From Adiantum capillus-veneris (taxonomy: Eukaryota; Streptophyta; Polypodiopsida; Polypodiales; Pteridaceae): a DNA stretch of 64,000 nt. The stretch lies in NCBI GenBank assembly GCA_014529385.2, contig CM043971.1, positions 53,665,209-53,729,208 of the forward strand. Direction: 5' to 3'. A program made the translations under genes and the position numbers. Below, in pieces: positions 34,681 to 47,083 of the stretch. How positions within the stretch are numbered: the first letter of the stretch is position 1; each line of letters opens with the position of its first letter. The notes under the pieces are model-generated. The model saw only the letters and a list, made by a program, of their open reading frames with translations, did no database searches and was not told the DNA's origin.

Positions 34681-37020
34681 ATTATCAATTTTGTCAACTT
34701 GAAACACACATTAAATCTACCTTCCGAGTAGGTGCTTTTTGAGTCTCTTTTTTCACAATAGTTTGTATAAGAATGTGACACCTTTTAATATGCTTTGATA
34801 GTCTCGGAGTCGAAGCATCTCTTATCAGAGCAAGGGTGAGAAGAAGACACCAGACGCAATTGTGTATAATTTTGCCTTGTTACAAGATTCTTTTATGGCT
34901 ATTGAGTATATACTTAGGAAAGAAAGGCTACAATTGCAGTGAATGCACTACAAGATGTTCAAGTATCATGTGCTATGAAGGATCACATCACATGAAGGAT
35001 CACTGCTTTATAAGTTTCATGGAAATATTCCTAGCAATGATGAAGGAGATGCTCCTACCGAATATAAAGGAGAGCTAATAACGGGCCATGGTAGGTGATG
35101 GGTTAGATGATGGAGCATCCGAGTTTCACTTTTCAACTCTCTATAAGCCACAATTTTTAGCACCATGCTATGGGAACCCCAATAGAGTGGAGACTATAAA
35201 GAGAATATTCGATGTGGCTTTTGCTAGAGCGACAACTCAAGAACATGTCTACAACCCTCACAACAACCAAAATGGGACGTCCCCTTTCTTTCAAGACACA
35301 TGAAAGTCTCGTCTTCTTGATTTTAAAGACCAATGTATTGATTCAATGTATGGGGCCAAACGAACAGCTGGGATGCAGGTTCTTATATGTCAAAACTTAT
35401 TACGTCAAGCTTATGAGCACCCAGTGCATTATCATCCGATGAGTATGATGGACCGAATCTGTGTGCTCATCTTTGAGTTGCACATCAATGTCTTTCATGG
35501 ACTAAGGGCCTCCCCAAGATGCAAGTCTCCTTTTAAGAGGATATGGTTCCCTAATACAAATGGAGCAACATCAAAATGGCAAGCCTTGTGTGAAGAAAAC
35601 TACAACGGGAAAGGCAGACAACACAATTTTGACATTGTTATGGAGCCTTTTTGCTTACAAAGAACAGATGGGCCATGGCATAAGCGTCGAGTGCTCAAGG
35701 CCCTTAGAATTAGTCCCTAGCCTTAAAAAGCAGCAAAATTCATTTGGACGGTACATTGGATCAATGCCTTGGTTTCAACAAGACAAGACTGTTTCACATC
35801 TTGAAAGAAAGGAAACTTTCCATTTTGGATGTTGTGAGAATTGTACACCTGTTCTTGGGTCTCTGCTCTAACAAAGCACAGACTCCATCTTCTCTTTTTA
35901 TTCTAAACTCTGTTAGGGTACACATGGCATGGTGTTGAAAGTTGTGGTAGTAAACAACCATTGATTTTTCATTATGAGCTGAAAAGTGAAACTCAAATTC
36001 TCCATCTAACCCATCACCACTTGTTGGGATTGGCAAAAAAATGATTCTTAGAGAAAGTACCAAGAGCACAGCCTAAGATCACAGCAACAATAGGTTTGTG
36101 TCAAAGTTTGTAAACCAACTTACCGACAAGGGACGATGAAACATTGAGCCAAAATACATGCACATTGCTTACTGCGATATCATGCTATCTCAACTTGTTT
36201 GACGTACTGCCATGCTACATCCACATGTTAAAAGTATAATTCCGTTTGTGATCTACTATCAAAGCACATAAAAAGATGTCAAAAGTATGATCCAAAACTA
36301 CTAATATGAAGAGAGAGTACCAAGAGCATGGCCTGAGATCACAATAACAACACATTTGTGTCAATATCTGTAAACCAACTTACCTACAAGGGATGAGCTG
36401 AAACATTGACCCAAAATACATGCACATTGCATACTGTAGCATCATGCTGTCTCGACTTATTCAATGCACCGACATGCTATGTCCACATGTTAAATGTATC
36501 ATGCCATTTGTGATGGATATCAAAGCACATAAAAAGGTTTCAAACTATGATCCCAAACTATTGTGAAGGCTAAGAAAACACCTACTGAGAATGTGCAACT
36601 TGTAGATCTAACAAGCATGCAAAGAACCTGCTTCAAGTTTGACAAAAAAACCGATAATAAAGAGACTACCAAGAGCACGGCCCGAGATCTTAACAACAAC
36701 GCATTTGATTCCCTGCTCCACCAAAAAATACATTGGATCTTCTATTTTCAATCTACGTTGTTGAGGTCCCCATAACATAGTGCTTAAAATTGTGGTACTT
36801 CAACAATCATAGATTTTCCATAGAGTTGAAAAGTGAAATTCTCCATCATCTAACACATCACCTATTGAGAAGGTACAACTTGTAGATTTGACATGCATGC
36901 AAAGGACCTATCTCAAGTTGACCAAAAATTGATAATAAAGAGGCTACCAAGAGCACAACCTAAGATCATAGCAACAATGCATTTGTGGCAAACTCGATGA
37001 ACGACTTACCTGTAAAGGAA
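34200..37020. repeat. Large imperfect inverted repeat with internal tandem units
   Basis: Left-arm sequence 35090-35355 (AGTTTCACTTTTCA and neighbours) is found inverted at about 35740-36010. Left 34440-34640 is found inverted at 36060-36300 and again at 36300-36560. Further partial units occur at 34207-34460 and 36640-37000. The spacer 35355-35740 is about 385 bp. Short frames lie in the arms, but none is convincing. A CT run at 34648-34678 interrupts the left arm. Confidence 0.65.
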
Positions 37021-38420
37021 GGTAAGGGAAGAATCCATTCACAGTGCTAAAAGCCTAGTATAGAACATAATCAACAAGATTCAACAAAGCAGAGGCTAAG
37101 GTGGTGAAATGAAGGCCCACCAGAGAAGCCATAGCCAAGAGCAGATAAAGTCCAGCATCAATATCAATCGGGTCTGCACTGGAAAACTGGTTTGTGTGAC
37201 ATGGAAAAGAGGAACTTCTTGCTAAGATGCTGTATGAAGCCTTGAGGAAGCCATCATTCACAATGTTTGCGAAGGAATAATTTATGAGGAAGAGAAGCCA
37301 TCGTTCGATGCTTGCAAAGGAATAATTTATGAAAGCTTGCGTGAGGAAGAGAAGTAATGAGCAATCTCCTGCGTTAAACCAAATTGTACAGTCTATACTG
37401 CCCTCGTAGGGCATAACCATTTTGATTGTTCCTTGTCAATGTTTTGGCATTCGGTAGAGCTGATAGGGGATGAGTTAGATTGTGTGAGATTAAGCAATGA
37501 TAAAATTCATATCCTTGCAAGGGAAAGGATTAACATGTTAAGCTTGGCTGAAAAGAATACTACATACTCTCCAAGGAAAGCAAGAAACAATATAAATGGA
37601 TACCTTATCTACAAAGAAGATAAACAAAAAAAAAAAACGAATATCCAGATCATAGTATGGAAGTCTCCCATTAAATGCAGTACAATTTCATGTTATTGCG
37701 TACACATAAATCGTTGTTACATTTATGCGGTCGGATTTATATGTGTTTTGCACCAATTAGTGATGGTTTGGGCTGGTACCCAGAAGTCTGGGGCTCAGAC
37801 TTGCGGGCCTTTTATGATCATAAGTCTCATGCATGTCAAATGCGGCGAATAAGCATCTTGTCATAATACCTTCATCATCATTCGGATTGCAAAATATCTT
37901 CACGACACAGCAACATGGATGATGGCAATAGTCATAGAAGACCTTAACCATCAATCTTTAAAAATATGCACTCATCCTTCGCACATGCCACGAAATTGAA
38001 TCATAACATTATCCTCGATTGACAAGAATGGTGTGGATGTTACCAAAAAAAATGTTGTACTTTATTATCAGAGCTCTATGCTTTTATTCCAATGATCCTG
38101 AAAATGTAGGTGGCTTTTCGAGAACTCCAGCCCTGACTCGGGAGGCGATCATATATTATTCTGACCTAGTGATTCTGTGTGCCAAAAGGACTCGTCACTT
38201 TGTACCTGACATTATCACCAACAAACCTAAACCATGGCAAAATTGACGGTCGGATGACCATTACAAAATGCTCAGTAAGAAGCCCATTAAGCTGGAACCT
38301 CTTTAGTGAACAGTTTTTTCACCTGTCAACAACAGCGGAATTGTATCAGAAGAAAGGGGGGGGGGGGGGGGGGGGGGGTGTTCCAATATATAAAGTGACT
38401 TCTTTCCATGACAATGTGAT
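37020..38420. other. Non-coding stretch, may contain the last exon of the uncoupling protein gene
   Basis: It lies immediately 3' of the last exon I can identify, so the missing terminal exon of about 10-15 codons should be here or further left. I could not place it. A poly-G tract of 23 G lies at 38356-38378. Confidence 0.4.
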
Positions 38421-38424
38421 GTAC

Positions 38425-39030
38425 CTGTTCCAATGTCAAGAACATGATCACATTCCATGAACCAAGCCGACCAAAATTGGGTACGAACCCTTTGTAAAAA
38501 GCAGCTGGCCCCTGTAAAGCAGCACCATTCAAGTTCAAGTCATTCTTGCATACTTGCATGAACCCTACTGCTGAAAGCTTCTTAATACCCTTACATGGAC
38601 ACTACTAGACAAAGGAGAGAAGCTCAGGGGCTTCTCACCTTGAAGGCCTGCCGGGTATGAACAATCAATTGTGCATTGCTGAGAGAGTGAGAGAGAGTGT
38701 ATGAAAACCCCTATATGCCAAACACCACCTGCCCAATCGTACTGCTTATGCTCAACTGTATAGACTATGTCCCATTTATTGGTCTTCCATAAAAGAAACA
38801 TGTTGGTTCTCGAGGGACTGATAGCTTGACCTCTTTGATAGAGCCACGTGAGAAATAGACAAATTCATTGTTGACAGGACGATTCCAAAAATCATATTTT
38901 TTTCATGCTCCCCGTTCGGCATCATCTTATGTCAGCAAGTAGGGGAGAGGGATTTGTGCAAGTCTTATGAGTGGGCCATGTGCCCTACAATTTTGTGCTA
39001 TAACCTTCTTCAAGTTTATTTCATCTTTAT

Positions 39031-39066
<36 letters not shown>

Positions 39067-42000
39067 ATTATTGTCCGCGAAGGTCAGATATGACCTATGG
39101 GACCAAAGACAAAACATTACAACGAGTTCCTCTAAGTGAGAGCATTAAATACATGTCGTCAATGAAGGATTGAGGGTCCATCAAGATGGGAAAAAAAAGT
39201 AAAGCAAAACCCTAAGGGTGGTCAAGTGAGGGGGGGGCCTCTTTAGGAGAGCGGAACTCCTAAATGATGGCTTTACCGCCTCGATAGACTACCCATTTAC
39301 CTTGCTTACAAGCATCATACATTTCTTAAGCTCGTTTTTTTTAAGCTTGAGTTCATTTGTAGTTAGCTCCTCAACGATCCAAACATTTGTTCCCTTGAGG
39401 AGGAGGGATTGTCGCGACAGCTTCATCCGCTCCTTTTTTGCTTGTTTTCTTTTAGGAGTCAGGTTGGGCACTCCCGGACGCTCCCCTCATACACCAAAAA
39501 AGTGCACAAGAAGGACGACCAGGACTATGCACCCAGGCTCCTAGGGCAGACGATTTTGTCACTAGTTTCCTCAGGACTACGAGAGGCCAGAATTATCTAC
39601 ACTCTTAGAGCCGTGCCCTTGAGAGACCCATCTCGCTGACTAGTTATGGGCGTGACAGCCACCAAGTACCTCTGTTCAGAGGCCCAGGTACTGCCGGACT
39701 TGCTTCGGTCTTCCCTTTTGAGTTGCCTCCTCCAGGTAACTTATCGCTCACCTCACTAAACTGCCCTTGTAACCCGATAGTTTTCCCCTAGGAAATGCCA
39801 TACCCGCTTGGAAGGGCGTTGGCTCACAGGTGGCGTCCGCTGAGGTTGGTGGTGTCTCCCTTTGCACCTCCCAACCCCTTTTAGGCGAGGTTGGCTCCCC
39901 CGGGGGGGCAAAGCACTTGGGCGCTCTTGTAGCTCATTTGGCTTCGCTTGGGGAGAATGACGTCATTTCCCTCAAAAGGGATCGGATAAAGAATAAAGCA
40001 TAGGAAGGGGAGGATTATCCCCCCATCCGCCTATGCAGAGTACCCAAGTATCGGGGTACAACCTCACCGAGGAACTTCGCCACAGACACGTGCCCTGCGA
40101 TTCCATTCCTCGAGTGCGGATCACGGCGTACCCAGAAGGGCAGCTGCTTCCCATGAGCCTCCCCACCAAGGAGAATAACAGTCCTTTCTTCAGGGTCCAA
40201 CGGTGGGTCGAAATCGTTGAAGGTGGAGTTGAATCGGTTTAGCCAACACCCCCTAGAATCATCAATCGCCGAACAAGACACCAGCAAATGCGAAAGCAAA
40301 CGACCCTGGGAGCATAGCGAGCAAATACTGTGTCCGCGCCTCCAACTATCAACCAGTTTTAGCACGCCTACTCTCGTGAGAGCCAGCACTCTCTCTTCTT
40401 TCCTATTCACAATAGTGCTCCTATTGAGCTGCAGCAAGTATCCACGTGTTTGTTCAAAGCCGGCCGTCTTCTTTCCTATTCACAATAGTGCTCCTAATGA
40501 GCTACAGCAAGTATCCACGTGTTTGTTCAGAGCCGGCTGTCTTATAGGGCTCCAACGCCAGGCACGAATGCCTCTCGTCCCACTTGTCCCATGCGTGGTA
40601 GCGAATTGAGCTAAAGTCAACCGCTGGGATATACTTATTCATCCGATTCTGGGTTCTTGTCATCCAAGTCCACTTCTTGAATGGTTGGTTCTTAGGCTTC
40701 TTGTTTACCAAGGAGCCTATCCAGGTGGATGAAACCGAGCGGTACTTGTCAAAAGCCCTTGCTCGTTGTCCCCCACAAAAAGCAGGTACAGGTGGGATGT
40801 TAAACTCGTGGTGGAGAGTTGCCGCTCCTACAGAGATCAACCTTGCTCGCTTACCGAGTAACATTCGCATCCCGGTGGCAACGAGGTGCTGCAAAGAGTG
40901 AAGGACTCGCTAATCGTGGGCCCCAATAATTTCCGCGCCATAACACATCACTGGATACCCGCACGCCTTAAAAACAGTAAGTCGAGACCAGATTGGGATG
41001 GCTCGGTTTGCCACTAGGTACTGACATGCGAATAGGCCTTGTCCGCTCGCTCCTTAACGATGCGTTCAATGGAGAAGGTCGAGTCTACATAGATGCCAAG
41101 GTACTTGTACGTTTCACCTACTACAACCATTACCACCCAGAAGAAATATCCTCATAGAGAGATCCTGCAGGTCCCCATGGACCATGCAGCATTTTTCAAT
41201 TCCAAAGATCATGCCCCAGGTCTTGGCCCATTCACTTACCTTGTCAAGGCTCGTTTGTAGGCTTTCAGGAGAGCCAGCAAGCAGAACCAGGTCGTTGGCA
41301 AAAAGGAGTCCTTCAATTCTCTTGAGGAGTTCCAGGCCCCATGTTTCCCCATCTGCGTCTAAATATCTGTCACGTGACACATCCAACCCTATGTGTCCGT
41401 AGACAAGCTACAGCATGACCAGGGTTCACTTCAATCAAGTCAGTCTAGAATAGGAAGTGATCTAACGCTGTGTGAGTCTGTTCGTAGACCGTGCATGTCC
41501 AGACACTTAGATTAGATGCATATCCTCTGGTTACACACAGCATGACCATCAAATTCCAATCAGATTCCATCAGTAGCATTTTTACAGTGCATAGACCTAT
41601 TTTCCCTATTTTTGACATTTTTCACTTATTATTTTGAAGTGACTTTTGTTGGAAACTAAGTAAGGCAATTTTGCTAAGATAATATATAAGCAAACCAGAG
41701 CTACCACTTTCTGGCAAAAGAGGCAGGAGGAGCACTCGCTCAACAGCAACTTCTCAGCAGAATCCCAAATGCCCTAGCGTTTTTGCTTCACAGCATAAAG
41801 CTAGCGTTTTTGGACCAGATCGGCCAACGTTTTTGCTCTTGCAGATCCTTGGCGACAAAAGACCAAGCAGAAGCCCCAGCGTTAACAGATTCTCCGCAAC
41901 AAGACCATTTTCAGCCCTAGCGTTTTTGCATCCGCAAGACACTTCAGCATTTTGCAGATTCACCGCGAGGGAACATCAAGAACCACCTTTTCAGTTTTCA

Positions 42001-44909
42001 ACAGTCAGACATCGCAGTAGAACCCCCGAACCTCGCAGATCTCACCTTCCCGTAGCAGATCCTCGCCGCACAGTCAGATCCGGTGAAGTTTGCAGATTCA
42101 GCCCGGAAAACGCAGATTTCAGCATCTGCATTTTCAGCACGTCGTCATCGTACCGTCTTCATCGACATCGTCAACGACATAGAGTCAGAATTCAGCAGAT
42201 AAAGATTTGCAAATTTCAGCCCTTAGCATTTTCAAATTTCAGCCCGTCTCGTCGTCATCCTCAACGTCGTCGACATCGTCGGCAAGTCCAAAGCATTGTA
42301 GAGATTTGTGCAATCATAAGTAGACCGCTCTCGCCATAGAGAGTGGGGCCCTTGGAGGAGGGTTTGACAGCTTTCTGGTGTCGTATTCTCTTCTCTCTCT
42401 ATCTCTCAGTCTCAGCACCTTCATTCACAGTGTTCATCCACTTTGTTTGTGTCCATTGCACTCTCACTAAAAGAACGGAAGGCTCTCCCTTTCATAAGTA
42501 AAAGGAACCCAGAGCACAGTTCGGAGCACTCATCTTGAGCAAAGTTCAACATTCACTTCCGCTGCACCTAGCATTGGTATCAGAGCTTTGGCACTGTTCT
42601 GTATCACTCAAGGAAAGAACCACAAGAACCACATGAATTTTTTTTTGCTTGTTGCGGTCGCACGTAACCCAAGTCTCTTGGGTGTGTCGATTCCTAATCT
42701 TGTTTTTGAAGAGTGACAGGAAAACCAAGAAAAAAGGGCTTGCCCAACCTCCCCTTGTGTCTCTTTTCACTCGTTGAGAGCGGATCGTGCACTTAGCGGC
42801 CGGCCAATCGACGTGAGGTGGCATCTTTGCAGGACATAAGGCTTGAACTTTGGGCCCATGCCCTTGAGGCTTGGGCCTTGGCCCATGAGCAATGTAACAA
42901 AAGTGGCCTCCTAAAGGAACAAAATTTTCCCAACACAGCAAGGTGGCATCTTTGCAGGACATAAGGCTTGAACTTTGGGCCCATGCCCTTGAGGCTTGGG
43001 CCTTGGCCCATGAGCCATGTAACAAAAGTGGCCTCCTAAAGGAACAAAATTTTCCCAACACAGCAGCTGTTCAGTCGCCCATCAAACTGATAATATAACT
43101 ATAAAACTAGTTTAATTGTCCGTACAGCACTACACGGATCAGAGGGACGGGGACAACATGGTGGCCTGATGCACTAACTCTAGCTTGTCCATGAAGTCTA
43201 CTAGGAGGAGGATGAAATTGCTTGCACAAGGAGGCAGATGGACCACTGCAATTTTTATTGAATACATTAGGTACCACATATGGCTGAAAAACGGCTACCT
43301 AGGGACTCCATAAATTGATGACAGCTTCCAAGTATGGAAGCCAAGAGCTTGACAGCCTTTTTTGGCATGGAGGGCAAACTATATACTCTGGCTATGGTGT
43401 GTAGGACAAGGGGCTGAACCCTATAGGAAACTTATTTTGTTTTTAAAGGGAGTATGACAAAAGCTAGCAGCTCCATCCACTGGCACTACAAAAATCGTAA
43501 AGTTAAAGATGGGTAAGTGATTCGGGCCCATTCAATCACAATATACAACATTTCAATCAGTAATTCAATTTAGTTACAATCTTGATGCATTAAGAAGACC
43601 AGTACTAAATAAGAAATACACAGAAAACTTACATCATTTTTTAGAGTCTTGACAAAGCAGTCAATAGTGCTTGTATAGGCAGTTGAATTGCCCATCATTC
43701 TTGACTTTACCTGGAAATTAGAAGTCCCTTAAAGTAGGAATGCAGGGACCTCAAACATTCCCTTTGAAAATTGAAATGCTGCTCTAAACACTTACCACAT
43801 CTACAGGGGATCCAACACAGACGGCAATGAAACCAGCGCCCAACCCAGAAAGTACATGGGTGACAACGTTATCAGAGAATCCTGGTAGCTTCAAAAGAGT
43901 CTACAGTGACAAAACATTAATAAGCATTGAATCTGCTACAGTACTTTATCTTTTTCTGGAGGTGCTCCTAAGAGATACATAATGTGAAAAACTCTAAAAC
44001 GAAGACAGCTTGATAAGTTTGCACAATAAAACAATGGCAAAGGTCTAATTCTAAGGTGCATTGTGCAAGACTAATCGATGTTACATAAGTAAAACGTACA
44101 ACAAGCTCAGACCTACAAAAGCTCTCAGGTAAAAACCAGGCAGTTAATATAAGGGTGTAACTGAATACTGCAGGGAAGTAAAACCCGATACTGAACAGCA
44201 TTTGCATCAGTACTCCTACACGTATCATTACACTTTCCACAACCTATTAGTAGTTAAAAGATGTTGTCTATAAGCTGCCATTGTAATACCTGTGCTACAT
44301 GCAACCTATTATGATTACTTCAGATTGCATCCTTAAAATTGTTAATGCTGCTTCTAGCATGGCATACCATATTAATGACATCACCTGCTTCACTTGATCA
44401 TAACTTGCAAGTTCTGCAGCATTTATGATGGCATTGCGGGCAACATTAGGACCCAATCCAGTCCAAAGCGCTTTAACACCCTCCTGCAAGATAAACAAAT
44501 GCAAGCAAAAACTCACAATATTATTCCTCAGTGTATATAAAGCTAAGTGCAGGGAAAAGGCACATTCCCTTGCTAGATAATAGTAAAACATTCGTAATTA
44601 TGCAATGATGTTCTTATTAGAACCGGAACCGAAACCTCCACATGATATGTTGCTCATTGTCAAAGAACCCTTTCAACTAATTCGAAACCTGTCTTGAAAT
44701 CCATAAATATGAAGTTGTGAAACTGAAACCTGCTTGACAATTGTAGAATAAGCATTCATTGCTCCACTGTATCTGCGAGGAACTCCAGGAGGCAGTTTGC
44801 CCTCAGCTTGAAGCCTCACTTTAACAAGGTCTGTAGGGCTGGCAACAGTGATGGCGAGCGCCCCTACAGTGATTCTTACATGTTAGCAAGACAGTCTTGT
44901 GCAGACAAG

Positions 44910-44971
<62 letters not shown>

Positions 44972-46856
44972 TCTCACAGCATATAGGTATTTCTGAACTC
45001 ACACACACAAGTCTCTCTCTCTCTCGAGGGTGATAGAGGTGCTCAGCTTGCAAATACATGGATTCCGTTGCTATTATATGCTGATGATATTGTGCTGATC
45101 TCCGATTCTCAAGAGGGGATGCAGCGTCATTTGGATGCATTGCTTGTATTTGCATGGGACAGTGGATTGTCTGTGAACCTTGGTAAGACCAAGGTAATGG
45201 TGTTTAACACCACGGCATAGTGGGTAAGGAGGTCCGCCCCCACTTTTACGTATGGTCGAGAGACTGTGGAGTATGCAAATACATATACTTATCTTGGGGC
45301 GGTTTTCAAAGGTCAAGTATTTTCCCTGAGGCGTGCAGCAGATACGCGAAGTAACGCGATTGACCAGAGCCTATGCAGCATTGGGGAGACTTGAGAGGAT
45401 ATGTTCGCAGGTTCAGTTCCAGGAACCTAGGACAAAGCTTTGGCTCTTTGACACTTTGGTCACTTCGGCCATGCTGTACGGAGTGGAGATATGGGGCTCC
45501 TCAGTTGATCATCATAGCAGAGCTAGCAGTACTGATGGATGGAGATGTATGGAGAAGCCCTTGGTGTCTATGATTTCTCGGATGATTAGGGCCAAGGGCT
45601 CAATACCACATGAGATTATTAGGGCGGAGCTCGCTGCTCCTCCATTGGTAGTGAAGGCACTCACTCAATCAGTTTCATTTATGCATGGCACTTGGGCTCT
45701 CCCTAGAGACAGATATGCTCGATTAGCACTAGAGTCTTCCCGACAGCTAGCATTGTAGGGAGATAGATCATGTTGGTATGCAGAGATGGCATCTTGGTTT
45801 CAGTTACATGGCTTACCAGGCTCATCAGATAGGACTTGATTCAATTGGATACGAAGAGGACATGGATACAACCTATTCATGAGCTAGGTACGAAGATGAC
45901 TTTCTACAGAGAGCATCTTCTCCAACTCACGGAGGATGGTTTTGTGATTAGACCAAGATACATGGACACTCATCTATCCCACGAGATACGATGTGCTATT
46001 GGTCAGATACGTACATCCTCACATCAGCTAGAGATCGAGACAGGTAGATTTAGAGTACCCGCTGAGTCCAAGATTTTTCAGGTGTGCCAGATAGAGCCAG
46101 AGATAGAGCTACATTACATGTCATTGCCCAATATACTATGAGATACGAGGCCGCTTTCACTGTCTATTCAGAGAGGGTTTTGGGCCACTTTCTAGAGTCA
46201 TGAGATACCAGGATCAGAGATGCCTCGGATTATACTTATTGGAGATTCGCAAACACAGAGAGGACCTCTTGAAGAGGGGCACAATGAGAGAGATCCAGCA
46301 ACAATGGAAGATTACAGATTTCTTTCAGTCACAGATAAAGGAGTCCGAGCAGCCCCAGCAATATAACAACAACAGAGGCACCAAAGGCATACTACTTGAT
46401 CGGGCGATAGAGTTGGGGCGGTCACGTCGCCCACAGATGAGGGGTCCCTCTCGACATCGACGTAGATTGCGACAAAGGATCCATACCATACTGGTGCGAC
46501 ATAGGAGCCGTCCCGACAAAGTGCCTACCTTGGAGGACATTGAATCTCTATAGCCTTTTGGATACTGATGTATATGTATATGATGCCTCGACTGTCAGAG
46601 AGCTCCATTGTATCAGCTCACCCCATCCCTTTTTGTATTCCCCTTGTATCAGCTTTCACCCCACCCTTACCCACTATTTTCTTTTCAGTTCTTTGTACTT
46701 TTTGTACCCAGACCTGGTATTAGATTCACCACTTTTCAGTTCTTTGTACTTTTTGTACCCAGACCTGGTATTAGATTCACCACATGTAACCTTTTGGTCT
46801 CATAGGTCATTTTGGCCTTTTGAAGACGTTAATATTACATTTGATTCCATTACATT

Positions 46857-46933
<77 letters not shown>

Positions 46934-46999
46934 GCGTTAATATTACATTTCATTTCATCTCTCTCTCTCTCTCTCGTTAATGTTACATTTCATTTCTTT

Positions 47000-47083
<84 letters not shown>

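Noticed and set aside
35346..35720. 124-codon plus-strand frame in the spacer of the inverted repeat
   Set aside because: No recognisable motif; an overlapping frame is equally open.
37055..37420. Minus-strand frame of 121 codons, and a possible KFLF... last exon of the uncoupling protein near 37200
   Set aside because: The acceptor and reading frame fit poorly and the residues do not match known UCP C-termini.
44808..44996. Plus-strand frame across exon 4 of the uncoupling protein gene
   Set aside because: It is the antisense shadow of the exon and a CT tract.
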